Below are positions 19,601 through 30,725 of a DNA stretch of 64,000 nucleotides, one piece after another; position 1 is the first letter of the stretch; each line of letters begins with the position of its first letter. A program made the position numbers and the translations under genes. The DNA is from Rhynchopus sp. YZ270_cl-10 (lineage: Eukaryota > Euglenozoa > Diplonemea > Diplonemida > Diplonemidae): contig OZ037905.1 in assembly GCA_964035575.1 (NCBI GenBank), positions 769,001-833,000 of the forward strand, read 5' to 3'. The notes beneath the pieces were generated by a model, which did not search any database, had not been told where the DNA came from, and worked only from the letters and a program-made list of their open reading frames with translations.

Positions 19601-21781
19601 AAATGGGCGTACCTGGCCGCAAATCGCCCTGGGGATCACCCATATATCCCAATAAACCACCCGACGACCTTCACAGAGCATTTCTTGTCCCAAAAAAATC
19701 GATTTTTTGTGAAAAAACACCCCAAAAGTGCGTAACGCTCGCGTAACGCTTGGGGGCCAAAATTTAACACTTGCCAAGAAATTTCTCTTATCAGACAAAA
19801 CTCCTTCTAAACACCCGAAAAACACCTCAGTCCACATCCGCTGGGGTCCCGGGGTGGAAATGTATGGTTTTTGGGGCTTTTAGGGGTCCTGGGAGGGTCC
19901 CAGGCGTATTTATGAGGGACGGAACCGCTTAAAATGCCCGAAATTACCTCTTTTTTAGGGTGCTTTTTCACCTTAAAAATTCAAAAAAAAGTGCTCAGAC
20001 AATCACAGAAGTGACAAAACCCCCTCGGAACTACTCGCTAGACCCCCTGCGGGGTGGAGAATCATATTTGCGATCACTTTTTGGGCTATTTTGCCTAAAA
20101 TAACCCCGTGTCCCACTTTTGTCCCACTTGTCCCAAAATGGGGTATTTTAGGCCATTTTGGGACAAATGAGGCACAAGTGAGGCACGTGATTATTTCGGG
20201 AAAAATAGCCGAAAAAGTGATCGCAAATATGATTCTCCACCCCGCAGGGGGTCTGGCGAGTAGTTCCGAGGGGGTTTTGTCACTTCTGTGATTGTCTGAG
20301 CACTTTTTTTTGAATTTTTAAGGTGAAAAAGCACCCTAAAAAAGAGGTAATTTCGGGCATTATAAGCGGTTCCGTCCCTCATAAATACGCCTGGGACCCT
20401 CCCAGGACCCCTAAAAGCCCCAAAAACCATACATTTCCACCCCGGGACCCCAGCGGATGTGGACTGAGGTGTTTTTCGGGTGTTTAGAAGGAGTTTTGTC
20501 TGATAAGAGAAATTTCTTGGCAAGTGTTAAATTTTGGCCCCCAAGCGTTACGCGAGCGTTACGCACTTTTGGGGTGTTTTTTCACAAAAAACCCATTTTT
20601 TTGGGACAAGAAATGCTCTGTGAAGGTCGTCAGGTGGTTTATTGGGATATATGGGTGATCCCCAGGGCGATTTGCGGCCAGGTACGCCTATTTTAGTGGA
20701 TTTCTTCACCGAAATTTCAAAAAAATGGGTTTTGGACAGCAAAACGCCTTTGGTGGCTCCCCCTACTCCCCCCCCCCCCCCATAAAAACACACCCAAAAA
20801 AAACTTGAAATACACCCTCTCACGACTGTACACCCCAACGAACCCCAACCACATTCATTTTTCGAGGTTAACAACAAAAAAGACATACTCATTCCAGTAG
20901 TCAAACATCCCATTGTAATAGGAGAGGTTGATCTGTGCTACACGCAGCGTCTCCTTCCAGCCGACGTCTACGTACTCTTCTTCTGGCGGGCCTTTGAAGC
21001 CATGCTTCATCAGGACCAGGTACTGCCTGCAAAACAGAATGAACATGAGACCCGGGAAGAAGGCGCTGAGAAGGTTCTCGAAGAAGAAGGTCGAGACTGT
21101 GAAGAACATCAGCCAGAAGGCAGACTCGAAGGGGCGCGACCACATGCAGGTGTCCAGCCAATAGTATATCGGGCCCATCATGTATCCCATATGCAAGGAA
21201 AACTCGGAAATGGCTTCCTTGAATTTTCCAAATTGAAACTCTTCGTCTTCCGCTGTCACGTCAACGGCGGCGTGGGTGTTGGCTGTCTCATTATAGTCGT
21301 AGTAAACTCGTAGTGTCGCAGTTCCGCAGTTGCCAGGAACTTTGCCGCTGCAGTTGTCCTCAGAGGTTTTGGGTCCGTGAAGGTGGACGGTGGTTTCACT
21401 GTCGGTACCGAGGAAGGTGTCTTCGCCGACTTCGACAGTGCATTTTGCGATGAGCTCCTTCCGTGGATATGGGAGAAGGTCGGTATCATAGACCTCGACC
21501 TTCAGAAGGTCCTGTTTGTCGACAACATTAAAAAGAAATTTGTTTTTGCTCTTGAAGGTCGGGTTGAGGTTCTGTGTGACGCTTTCGGTTGCGGCGTGCT
21601 GCTGGTTGGAGAGCTTTGAGAATGTCATGCGCACCGAAGGATCGCACTTTCCTGACGCATCTGCAGCAGGGAGGCGCGCACAGCGTAGCACGTCTACCTG
21701 CAAGGTCCCTCCAGGGAGGTTGGATGATTGCGCATATTTCAATGCTGCATCAAAGTTTTTTGCCTTCTTATGAGACGACAT
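16682..21781 (-). CDS. MCTP-like multi-C2 membrane protein, 5 exons
   Basis: Five exons in unbroken phase: 21781-20889, 19468-19347, 19253-19129, 18376-18253 and 18126-16682, giving about 902 residues. Exon 1 carries a C2 domain (about residues 25-150) and a membrane hairpin (about 205-245; LDTCMWSRPFESAFWLMFF) resembling the C-terminal membrane region of MCTPs. Exons 2-3 add a second hydrophobic block. The last exon has three more C2 domains. The first of these keeps likely Ca-binding acidic residues (SGSSDPYV, then YDKNRFSADD), and the second keeps FDKDKWGKDD. The third (ADPAYYV, VWDQNGS) looks degenerate. MCTPs tether membranes in response to calcium; here the membrane region is central, not C-terminal. 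A TTTCAG acceptor-like site lies 10 bases before the ATG. Exon 2 could alternatively start at 19450. Intron 1 holds a foldback element; intron 3 holds a plus-strand ORF. Confidence 0.82.
18446..18535. repeat. Two adjacent perfect hairpins in intron 3 of the C2 gene
   Basis: The first has a 17-bp perfect stem (18446-18462 with 18470-18486; inner half aatcatgaatgc). The second has a 19-bp perfect stem (18487-18505 with 18517-18535; CCGCAAACCCGCAAACCCG). They abut with no spacer and are preceded by a short gaaaata repeat. Confidence 0.85.
18728..19099 (+). CDS. Candidate nested gene, acidic/proline-rich protein of 123 residues
   Basis: A plus-strand frame lying wholly inside intron 3 of the minus-strand C2 gene. 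It starts MDVDAVPADPNSPNG, is Pro/Glu-rich and probably disordered for about 80 residues, and ends in a charged helix (RRRSAERRKLSEERQRQEQE). Its base composition is richer in G/C than the surrounding intron, as in the coding regions here. It has no recognisable domain, and the only other evidence for expression is an ACTAG/GAG acceptor-like site just before the ATG. It could instead be a retained coding fragment or chance. Confidence 0.4.
   Translation: MDVDAVPADPNSPNGIPLPKEETEAEVDRTPAPVATPTPRLPSPSPMQDEDVPLHQTDASPHPVTPPRFAAEPEVMESGLEGGDEGEVPMAEGGELRRRSAERRKLSEERQRQEQEATRFFKM
19517..20765. mobile_element. Foldback (long-TIR, MULE-like) DNA element in intron 1 of the C2 gene
   Basis: Two arms of about 610 bases are near-perfect reverse complements meeting at about 20147, where tcccaaaatgg pairs with ccattttggga. 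The ends read TAGGGGGAGCCAC and GTGGCTCCCCCTA. CTCCCCCCCCC occurs just outside both ends, consistent with a 9-11-bp target duplication as in Mutator-like elements, though the poly-C makes this uncertain. No transposase is encoded; the short frames in the arms are mirror images of each other. The arms differ by only scattered bases and small indels, so the element is young or kept alike by gene conversion. Confidence 0.8.
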
Positions 21782-21791
21782 CTTTGCCTTT

Positions 21792-22645
21792 CTGAAATGC
21801 GTGGAAAAATAGAGGAGAAAGAGAAGGGGGGAAGAGAAGGGGGAGGAGGAGATGGAGGAGGAGGAGACACAGATGTATTTCCAAAAAATTTATGGGGGAG
21901 GGAGTAATTCGGGAGATTTGTCAGGGAGCGGGTTGTCAGGGTCACCCGCGCTATGTCAGTACTATCGTTAGGAGTCCTGAATCGGAAATTCATTCAAGGA
22001 GAGTGAAGAGAGAGAGAGAGAGAGAGAGGTGGGTGGGTGGGTGGGGATCTTTGATTGTTGGCAAGCTCGCAAAAAAAAAGGTAGAGTTGAAATACAAAGC
22101 CCTCTCGTGAACAGTGTACCTTGGTAGATGACTGAAAATAAAGGGGGAAAGTGGAAAAGCCGGGTGCACGCGAACACCTAAAAAATGGGGCGAAAAGAAG
22201 AAGAAAGAAAATGTGGGAATTTTGCGAGCAGAGAGTCTGATGAGAGACAAAAAAGGCGTTGACTTCACTGTTGGGGTTTTGTCTCTTTGGATTGTATACA
22301 AAAAAGATCAAAGTACACTGGGGGATAAAAAATTGTTCTGCGCTGAAAAGCTGAGAATACTGAGAAAAAAATAACAACTAAGGAAACAGGAGAAGGGAAA
22401 GGGGTGTGCCGTCGGAAGACGTTCACCAATGAGCAGAGAGATCAGTCAGAAAATTTGAAACGCGGCCAGACGCGTCGTATCTGTGGTGGTGTATTTTTTT
22501 TTTGGTGAATAATTGATAATTTTACTCGCTCAGTTGAGCTCGTGGGGCTTTTTTTTTTTTTTTTTTTGTGTTGTAAATTTGGCGCTCCCGACGACCCATA
22601 TTGCGTACTTCTTGCGCACTTAGTGCTAATGTACTTAGTGCATAC
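21792..22645. other. Spacer / 5' region of the C2 gene
   Basis: Contains a family-C repeat (22081-22130), GA and TG runs near 22006-22045, and a pyrimidine-rich minus-strand tract ending TTTCAG at 21792. The 3' end of the caspase-fold gene may extend into it, but no further exon in frame was found. Confidence 0.45.
22081..22130 (+). repeat. Family-C repeat, 5' part only
   Basis: agttgaaatacaaagccctc, then tcgtgaacagtgtaccttgg; the 3' half is missing. Confidence 0.65.
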
Positions 22646-25600
22646 CTCTGAAAGAATGTTGGATTTTGCCTTCTGCTGCTCCTCCTGTATGACCACACGC
22701 TTCTTCAGGTGGCGGATGCTAAGAGAGTGTTCGCTGTACAGAAAATGGAATGTTACCAAAGCAGAAAATAAAGGCTTTTAAAAATAGCCTCCTTAAAAAC
22801 TAATTCTAAAAATAGGAGCATTTTTCTCCGTACATCTTTCACTCCCATACCTTGCCATGAACGGGTACAACAGGAGGGCATTTTCCTGCAACATGGTGTG
22901 CTCGACTTGCATGAGCACTGCTTCCCGTTCAATGTTTTCGAAGGAGTCGATGCGCCATCGCTCTATCGTTTCGAGCGCCGTCACGTCTTTCACGATTCTG
23001 ATGAGACCGTGGGCACGGTCCTCCGACTCCCACATCTGCAGCTCACAGCGGAGGTACTTCTCGTAGCTGAAGAGCAGCTTTATCTGGTTGGAGAGGAAGG
23101 CCTCCCAGAGGGTGCGGCACTCTGCGGACATCTCATCTATGATGGCAGCACGCCCTTCACGCTCGTGGAAGACAGCCCACTTTGAGACACGCCACATGAT
23201 GCGAGCCTCGCATGCTCGCCACGTCTTCTGCAGAAGCGTTGCACTGTGGTGCTCTGCAGCAGTCCCCTTCCACAATGCCTGCGTCTCGATATGAAGCAAC
23301 GGCGTAAGACGACCCAGGCGCTTCAACTTATCCAACACAAAATAGTCCCGCACCGTCGCATACCCCGCAAAGCAGACCTTCCTCCGCAAGCTCTTCACCA
23401 AATACCCAGCCAACGTCACCACCTCGCCTTCATAGAACCGTCGTGCCATCTCGGTTGAATGTTCTCTATAGTTCTTGCGGAATGTGATCGTCACTGTCGA
23501 GGTGCTTTGGTGAACAGTGTACCGTACGTTGCCTCCAGCCCACGCATGAATGTCATCCTCCCAACGCTGTCGCAACTCGAGGTTGAGGATGCCGTCGTCG
23601 ATCGCCCCTTCGAGATGTGCAGTGAGTGTTTGGTGTTCTGTCGCGCTGATGATGCGGGCATGTTGAGGGATGCCAAGCTTTGCGGTAATACTAGAGGCAG
23701 CGGAGTGGGCAGCTTCACGGCGTTGTGCTTGGGGGCGGAGTCCAGTATCGGTTGTGCCGACAATAGATTTTCGTTTTTTTGGCGCATCGATGCGACGATC
23801 TCTCTCACGTCTTTCATGATGGTATTGCGCAAAGCGCTCTGTCAAGAAGGCGTTCGCATCCACAACAAACCCACGCATGCCGTGGAGGTCCCCCGCCTCC
23901 ACCCCCGCCTCGCACATAAAGTTTGCTGCCAGAAGCGCGGTCTCGATCCTGGCCTCGTAGTTCTCCCTCTCCACCAGGCGTGCAGGGAAGTACTCCAAAT
24001 CGCCCGACGCCAACGCATCGGAGCAGCTTCGCAGCGCATGCTCCTTTACCCTGTCCTCTGCGAGCTTGCTTTTGATGTACAAATTCATTGCTACATTGGT
24101 CATCTTCCCGTCTCGCGCAGCAGGGCCATCCAATCCCTTTGCAATGTAATAGGTTAGGAGCGAAGTATGCTCTTCACTGTACTCGAGAAGAAGGTCTGTG
24201 CACGCAGGGGTGCTCGCGATGTAGCCAAAACCGTGCCGCATGTCTGCTACGTTTTCGATGCCGTGAGGTAGGCCGTAGGACTCAACGAGGGTGACCTGCT
24301 GGTCGTCGCCGGAGGGGTGCTTCTCCTTGGCAGGGGTGTGGGGTGCGATGCGGAGGGAGGGCAGGGTCAGGCAGTCGTCTGAGCGTAGAGCATTGCCTAC
24401 AGGGGTTTTGTAGTCCTCGGGGAGGAAGACTAACGTCTCGGTGGGGAGGTGTGGGTTTTCCCTGAGGTACACAGCTCGCCCAGAGAAGAATACCAGGTAC
24501 TGTGCTGCCTTCCGTTTGGCGCACGCCTTGCGCATCTCTGCAACAGTGCGTTCGATGTTGGCGCGTGTTGGTTGTTTGTCGTCAGGGCCGTCGGTGAGAA
24601 GTGTGGTGACATTGTACCCGACGCTGCGCAGCTGATATGCCAACACAGTGGCATCAGCAAGCACACCCCTGCAGTCGCCAACGCGGCGTTCTTTGTAGCG
24701 TTCGACGCCGATGAGCAGTGCGTAGAGCTGTTGTTCGGGCTCCTTTGCTGGGGAGCTTTCCCGTGATTTGCCCTGTGGGTCGGCGAGGGTGCGGTTGGGC
24801 TTCCGTGGAGCGCGTGCTGTTTCCTTCGGGAGGTTGTAGACGTCGCGCAGTGCGTTCATCTTGGCCCCGCGCAGCTCGACCGCCGCCTTCTCCAAAAGCG
24901 CAAGGCGTGCTTGGTAAGGAAGTGCCGCCGCAGTGTCGAAGCTGAACTCACCCCCCACAGCCTGCCGCAGGCGTGTCTCCACACCCTCAACAAACTGCAG
25001 TGCCACAGACGAAGGTGATGCCTGCGAGCTACGCCTAGGTGACAGCCCGCCAAACAGACTCGCGCGAGACTGCGGTCGGGAACGCGGTACCACAGATAGC
25101 TTCTTCACCACGCTCTTCGCGCGCTTCACGGGCTTCCCCGCCTCAGGTGCGTCAGCAACGCTGGTCTCAGCTGCGTGTCTGTCAGGGTCGAGGTCGACTG
25201 TGTTCTGCCGCGCCAGGCTCATAGGGCTGTCTAGGAACTTGACCTGCTCCTGTTGTGGCAGGGGCGACGGCAGGGGCGACGGCAGAGAGACGTTGAGATT
25301 CGGTGGCGTCACGGTCTTGGCTGCTCGGGTCGGAAAAGGGTTCGTCCACGTGCTCGCGTCTGCACCACTGCTCTGGCTCAGCAGTGAGGACTGTCTGGAG
25401 GGTGCTCCGTTGGCAGGTGCGTCAAGGCCCCCTCCTGGTTGAGGAGGCCCAACCGGCTCACTGTCACGATTAGGTCCGTTCACGTTTTCGAACGAAAAGA
25501 ATTTGTGGTCAATTTCTATCCCAGCAGCTTCAGTTGCAGTCTCGGAGGGTTGCTGCACCTGAGCGTCAGTGTCTGGTTGTGTCTCACTAGTGGGCAGGTC

Positions 25601-28234
25601 ACCCGCCTGCCGCTCATCAGACTTGTGTTGGTCTGCAGATTCGGAACTATCAGGTTTTACTCCAACGTCTGGTTCAGCCTTACCTTCAGCTTCGGGGTCC
25701 ACATACGCTGCAGCTTCCGGCACAGACGCAGACGCAACAGCTGCAGGGACAGGCGCAGGCTCAGATTCGGCTTCAGGCACATCTTTGACCTCAACCCCAG
25801 ATACTGGTTGAGGTGCAGGATCAACTTCAGGGTCGGCTTTAGCTTCAGGCTCAGGTCGTGATGCAGACTCCACTGCAGCGTCAGCTCCAGGTGAGGGCTC
25901 AGGCTCATGATCAGGTTCAGCTTCAGGTGAAGCTTCAAAGTCAACTTCAGACTCAGGCTGCGGATCAAGTTTGGACTCTGGCTCGGGTTCGGGTTCCGCT
26001 TCAGGCTCGAACGCAGGATCAACTACAGCTTCAATTTCGGGATCAGTATTGGGCTTAACTTCAGCTTCGGGCTCAGCAGATTTAGTTTCAACTTCAACTT
26101 CATCTTGAAGCCCATCAATGTCTTCAGGTTCGGATTCAGCGTTGGGCTCAGACTCAGCAGGCTCAGGCTCAGGTACAGCCTCAGCTTCAGATACGGGTTC
26201 AATGTCTTCAGTCTCAGGACCAGCTTCAGCTTCATCAGATTCATAAGCTCCAGCTCCAGCTCCAGCTCCAGCTCCAGCTCCAGCTCCAGCTCCAGCTCCA
26301 GCTCCAGCTCCAGCTCCAGCTCCAGCTCCAGCTCCAGCTCCAGCTCCAGCTCCAGCTCCAGCTCCAGCTCCAGCTCCAGCTCCAGCTCCAGCTCCAGCTC
26401 CAGCTCCAGCTCCAAGCTCAGACTCAACACTTATTCCCTCCTCAGACTCAACACCAACGTCGCCATCAACACCACCAACACCAGCCTCCACTTCGGACGC
26501 ATCCTCACCCTCTCCGAGCACTGCACTCGCCTCCCTGGACTGCACCTGCTTCTCTGCTGTGTCATCCACCACCTCCTCCTCCACTGCACTTGACTCCCCC
26601 TCCTCACCGTCCTCACCCTCCCCCTCCTCACCCTCCACACCCTCCTCCTCCCCTCCCTGCACACGCCTCTGTGGCGACTGCCTACGCGGCGACCCCTCTG
26701 GCGGAAGCAGCGCAGTGCACGTCGGCCCCTGCATGTCCCAGGTGTCTGTCTGCTCGTCATCAACGAAGCCACCGAGGTCTGTTGTTGCGAGCCTGTCGTC
26801 GACGGGCTTTGGAGGTCGCTGCTTGGGAGGGTAGAACCAGGAGTGGTCGTTGAACTGCGACTCCTGGGGGACCGGCAGCGATGGCTTCACCAGCGGGCTT
26901 GCTTGCGGGCTTGCTGTCAAAATCGGCGTTGGTGGGTCTGCCGGGACGACACCCCTCTGCGGCACACCCCCTACCATTGTCGGTCCAGACCTCCCCGCAA
27001 ACTGCTGCGCACAACGCTGCTGAATCCGTTTCTTCAACTCTGCAGGGTCGGACGAAAGCTCGTCAAACCCCTTCGCGATTCTCTGCGCAAAGGCAGCAGT
27101 CTCCCCTGCAGACACTACCTCCGGAACCGGCAATGATGATTCCAAACATTTGATCACAATATTGGCTTCCCCATGCTCGATCTCTACGGGCCGCACCCGC
27201 AAACACCCCGACGACTTTTTTCTCAGTTTCTTGGGAGATGGGGGGTCCTGAACCGAAGGGGGCGACGGAAGCATCGGCTCCACCATATCCTCGGAGTACA
27301 TCATACTGCGTATTTTAGCTGCCACCTTACGCCGTTGGCCCTGCCCACATCCGGCACCGTGCACAGGGTTCACTAAGGGGTCGGATTCGCTTGCATAAAA
27401 ATACTTTACGTTGCCAGCAGAGGGGCGGATCTCATCGAGGATGCACCCAATTTGACGTAGTTCATCTTCCCGTGAACGGATTGGCGCAGAAGGGATTGGG
27501 ATGTCAGGCGCATTGTGTGTAGGGCGGACATTGAATTGAACGGTGTTGTCCTTCTTTGTAGATGGTTGCGGTGCAGGAAGCGGGGGTTCTGGTGGCGGCA
27601 GAGCTGCGGCTCGAATTTCGGATAGCATTCTGCCTCGCGCGGTGTTGTTATGCCCTGAGGTTCTCCCGACCCGGTGGAGTGCTGGGAGCAGCTCCGTTGC
27701 AGTCAGTTTTTTCTCCTTTTTAGCTCGCGGTGGGGTCCGCTTTGCACCCTCTACTCGAGTCACCGCGATGGTCTCACCTTGTTCTGCCTCCAATCTGGCT
27801 CGGTCAAGCATATCACGAATTGGGGTTTCCACCGGAATCGATCCTCCTCCACTCGTTACTGAGCCAGAAAGGCGGATTGGGCCTGCTTTGGCGGGTTTCG
27901 CCTTTCGCTTTGTAGTGGGGCGTACCCGAACGGCATGGACAACGGTGGCAGGGGCAGGTCGGTCGACCTCCTGGGGAAGGTCTTTGCGCCGTTCCATCCA
28001 TTCGCTGAACTGCAAAGGGGTGGGTTTGGTGAGCGCAGGGAATTCGGTTTTCTGTTGCGGGTGTCGCGCTGCCGCATCGCGCGCCTTGCGGGATGCAGTA
28101 CCAAGCGAGCTGCTGCTCCGCCAAAGCTGTGGCTGTTGCTGTTGATGTGCCTGCAACTCCCGCACCGCCGGTTGCTTTGCTTTTGGCGAATGAAGCGGAG
28201 ACCCCGGGGCAACCAAGTTGATATGAAGAGGCAT
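22646..28234 (-). CDS. Giant protein with a catalytically dead caspase (C14-like) domain
   Basis: Exon 1 (28234-22851) and exon 2 (22733-22646) join in phase for about 1824 residues. The 3' end is uncertain: exon 2 ends at a good donor (GAG/GTATGC) but no next exon was found, and unspliced reading would stop at 22442. Residues 1-1150 are mostly disordered, with (Ala-Gly)28 at about 607-662 and long Glu/Pro-rich repeats. A caspase-like domain spans about 1165-1420 (YALLIGVERYKE; then IASTPACTDLLLEYSEEH, LLTYYIAKGLDG). At the His site it reads FFSGRAV, not SGHG, and at the Cys site LVESYGLPHG, not D-x-C-x-SG, so both catalytic residues are gone. An IQ-like motif (LLQKTWRACEARI, about 1665) and helical C-terminus follow. 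The role may be scaffolding. The start is the ATG opening MPLHINLV; the open frame begins further upstream. Confidence 0.7.
26247..26413. repeat. (AGCTCC)n hexanucleotide microsatellite, about 28 copies
   Basis: An in-frame hexamer array inside exon 1 of the caspase-fold gene, encoding alternating Gly-Ala on the minus strand. It is expected to vary in length between alleles without shifting frame. Confidence 0.95.
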
Positions 28235-28409
28235 CACAACAAAAAAAAAATTCCCCTTATCCCCTTTGGTCTTCTCTAGAAGGACTACTGTAGACCATTT
28301 TGTGTGTTTTGCTGTCCCTTTTTTGTGGTATATAGGTGGAAGGAGAGGGAGAGCGGAGAGAGCGGGGAGGGGGGAGAAGAAAGGTGGAGAGGAAGTGGTG
28401 TGCATCTTT

Positions 28410-28466
28410 GTTTTTTTGAAAATTTGGTCTAGTGGAGCCACCCTAGAGTGTGCTCCACTATACTAA
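28410..28466. repeat. Dispersed hairpin repeat, copy 1
   Basis: Matches 60532-60592 over about 55 bases. The core AGTGGAGC...GCTCCACT forms an 8-bp perfect stem around accctagagt. Confidence 0.75.
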
Positions 28467-28503
28467 ACATTTTGGTTTTTGTAAAGATCGAATACAAAAG
28501 AAG

Positions 28504-28552
28504 GAAAAGTTGAAAGTGCGGCCTCACCGTTTTCATCGACGGACGCAGGGCA
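28504..28552 (+). repeat. Family-B short repeat
   Basis: gaaaagttgaaagtgcggcc, later ggacgcagggcact, with a longer middle. Confidence 0.6.
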
Positions 28553-28658
28553 CTAAAGAAAAGAATGTTTGCTTTGAATGGGATATAGAAAACGAAGTGG
28601 GTTGGGTGGCCGCCCCACTGCCAGTCTTGAAATAATTACAAAAGAAGAAAAAAAAAGG

Positions 28659-28770
28659 TTGGCTTGAAATACAACAGTCCTCTCGTGAACCGTGTACCTT
28701 GGTATGACCGGGTGTATCGGGGGGTGGACACCCAACCATGCAGTCCTACAATCCATTTCGTGATTTACAT
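28659..28770 (+). repeat. Family-C repeat, about 112 bp
   Basis: Full-length copy: cttgaaatacaacagtcctc, gtgtaccttggtatgaccgg, then ggacacccaaccatgc and catttcgtgatttacatc. Confidence 0.75.
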
Positions 28771-29435
28771 CAAAAAAGAAAAAAGAAAATTTGAAAGATG
28801 TCTGTGTCTCTCGTACACTCACATCCAAAATAGAACGTTGCGAGTAAGGGGTGGGGGTGATGGGGAGATAATGGGAGGGAGGTTGGGAGTGGAACATTAC
28901 AAAAAAGAAAATGGCGGGTGGGAATCGGAGATAGGTGGAATAACAAGGAGAGAAGCGAAGCTTCGCAGATATGGCCACGCTACGCTTCAACAATTAAAAA
29001 AACAACAAAAAAACAAAAATACGTGACCGATGCATGTGCCTCTAGTACACATAAATCTAAAGGCTCTTGAATGCGAAAAAAATTTTAGATTGCAAAAACA
29101 CTTCTTTAAACACAACAACAGATGCCATGTAAGGTAAAAAGAGAAAATATATGACACTGTTTATTGGGTGGGGAGAATTAAAAAGAAAACATTCTGTGAA
29201 CAAAAAATTCCATCACATTCGGCCTTTTCCTTTCCTTTTTATTTTTTATTTTTTTTGGATTTTAAAAAAAGGGTACATTTCTACAATACAGAAAAACGGT
29301 GAATCTAAGTCTCTCTTACACTCAATCACCTTTAAGTATTTTCATCATATGCAATCAATAAATTGATAGTATATGGTGAGGGATCAACAAAAATGGTCCC
29401 ATCTTTCACCTTTAAAAAAAAAAAGGGAGAAGAAA

Positions 29436-29474
29436 GCTTTATAAGATGATCCTAAGCCTCTCGTGCTTAGTCTT
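29436..29474 (+). repeat. Family-A hairpin repeat
   Basis: tttataagatgatcctaagc, then ctctcgtgcttagtc. Lies 85 bases beyond the stop codon of the Pro/Ser-rich gene. Confidence 0.75.
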
Positions 29475-29558
29475 GAAAAAAAAGGGAGGGATATCCATTT
29501 TAAAAAACCTTCTAACTCAGTAACACCCTACAACATCAAAAAAACCCCCCTTTTACTC

Positions 29559-30725
29559 TCAAAACCTCCCCAACTGCAGATCCGAGTACATCACACGCTC
29601 CCGAAGAATCTGCTCCACACCACCGCCCCCGCGCAGTGCGGGCCCTACTTCGATACCTCTGTTTGGGGTGCGCATGCCCGGGATGCCTGGGGACACTGTA
29701 CCACCACCATTTGCAGCTAGGCCCTCAGCTATGCTCCCTCCTCCTCCTCCTCCTCCTCCTCCTCCACCCGCCACAAAGGGACGCTGTGGACTCATCTTAT
29801 CAACCCAATTTGGCCGATCCCGCTCTTGGTTAGCCCCTTCGAGGTGGTGCGTGTAATCCACAGAGGCAGCGCTGTGTAGCCCAGTGTGGTTCGCGGCGTC
29901 TTGCTGGGCGCGTTGCTCCTTTTTCATTTGTGCGACCTCGGCTTGAAGAGACATAACTTCTCTTGCAAGCTTCGCGGTTCCTTCGGAGAGGAGTGGCGCT
30001 ACACTGTACTGTGGGGGTGCATTTGGCCTTGCATCCATGCTTGGTATGACAACCCGCACCCGCCTGCACACCACCGCCTCATGAAACAGAAACACCCCAT
30101 CAGCGCCTGCCTCCGCCAACACCGGGGACACATCGCAATCGACCTCAATATGCTGAACCCGAGGACACCCTGCCATCTCGCGCACCGCAACACCCTTCAC
30201 GAAATAATACGCTTTCATGTCAATATCAAAGGCGCCTGTTGGAAGCAATCTGATAGAAGGGAGTGCAGGACTCTGTTCAGACAAATCTGCTCCGCTTGGA
30301 AGGGGAAGAGGACGGCAGGTCAGCAACGGGGCAGGGGATTTGGGGGAGACGGTGCGGGCAGCACCCCCTCCGCCTCCACCTCCACGAGGCGGTGTAGGAG
30401 CCGTATTACGAGACTGCACAGGGCTATGACTCTGCCTTGCGTCACGTGAAGAGGATCTGGTCGTCGCAGGGCGTGGGGGTGAAGTGGTTCTCCTGCTGTC
30501 TCTCGGCGTGTCTGTCTTGCGTCCCGTAGACGCAGTGGGCCTGGTAGCATTCGTTGGCCGTGGCGGCGAAGACCTCGGCCCAGCAGTAGGCGAGGGAGGT
30601 GACACGTGGCGTGACCCCTTCCCCTTCCCCCCCATCCCCTGAAGCTCCCCCATCTGTTCGTTCAAGAGGTTTCCAAGTCCACCTCCCTGTGGTGGAGGGG
30701 AAACACCACGTTCAGCCTTCACCAT
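29559..30725 (-). CDS. Pro/Ser/Arg-rich hypothetical protein, 388 residues
   Basis: Starts MVKAERGVSPPPQGGG (ATG at 30725); the open frame upstream has no ATG that looks better. Residues 1-150 are low-complexity Pro/Ser/Thr/Arg. Residues ~150-235 look folded (MKAYYFVKGVAVREMAG, then VCRRVRVVIPS) and could be a small beta-sandwich, but the family was not recognised. A short coiled coil follows (KLAREVMSLQAEVAQMKKEQ), then Gly-rich segments and a tail ending YSDLQLGRF. A CTTCCGGCAG acceptor-like site lies 55-60 bases before the ATG. Neighbouring IFT43 makes a ciliary or cytoskeletal role conceivable, but gene order is weak evidence in a eukaryote. Confidence 0.6.
   Translation of the reverse strand: MVKAERGVSPPPQGGGLGNLLNEQMGELQGMGGKGKGSRHVSPPSPTAGPRSSPPRPTNATRPTASTGRKTDTPRDSRRTTSPPRPATTRSSSRDARQSHSPVQSRNTAPTPPRGGGGGGGAARTVSPKSPAPLLTCRPLPLPSGADLSEQSPALPSIRLLPTGAFDIDMKAYYFVKGVAVREMAGCPRVQHIEVDCDVSPVLAEAGADGVFLFHEAVVCRRVRVVIPSMDARPNAPPQYSVAPLLSEGTAKLAREVMSLQAEVAQMKKEQRAQQDAANHTGLHSAASVDYTHHLEGANQERDRPNWVDKMSPQRPFVAGGGGGGGGGGGSIAEGLAANGGGTVSPGIPGMRTPNRGIEVGPALRGGGGVEQILRERVMYSDLQLGRF

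Larger units (their letters stand above)
28235..29558. other. Spacer between the caspase-fold and Pro/Ser-rich genes
   Basis: No gene seen. It contains a dispersed hairpin repeat (28410-28466), a family-B repeat (28504-28552), a full family-C repeat (28659-28770) and a family-A repeat (29436-29474). Confidence 0.55.

Noticed and set aside
21781-22733. Fusion of the caspase-fold gene to the C2 gene
   Set aside because: Exon 2 ends in phase 0, but the acceptor at 21792 needs phase 2. Joining them gives a stop after seven codons.
26023-26593. Poly-Ser and Leu-Glu repeat proteins on either strand
   Set aside because: Alternative frames of the AGCTCC microsatellite inside the caspase-fold gene.
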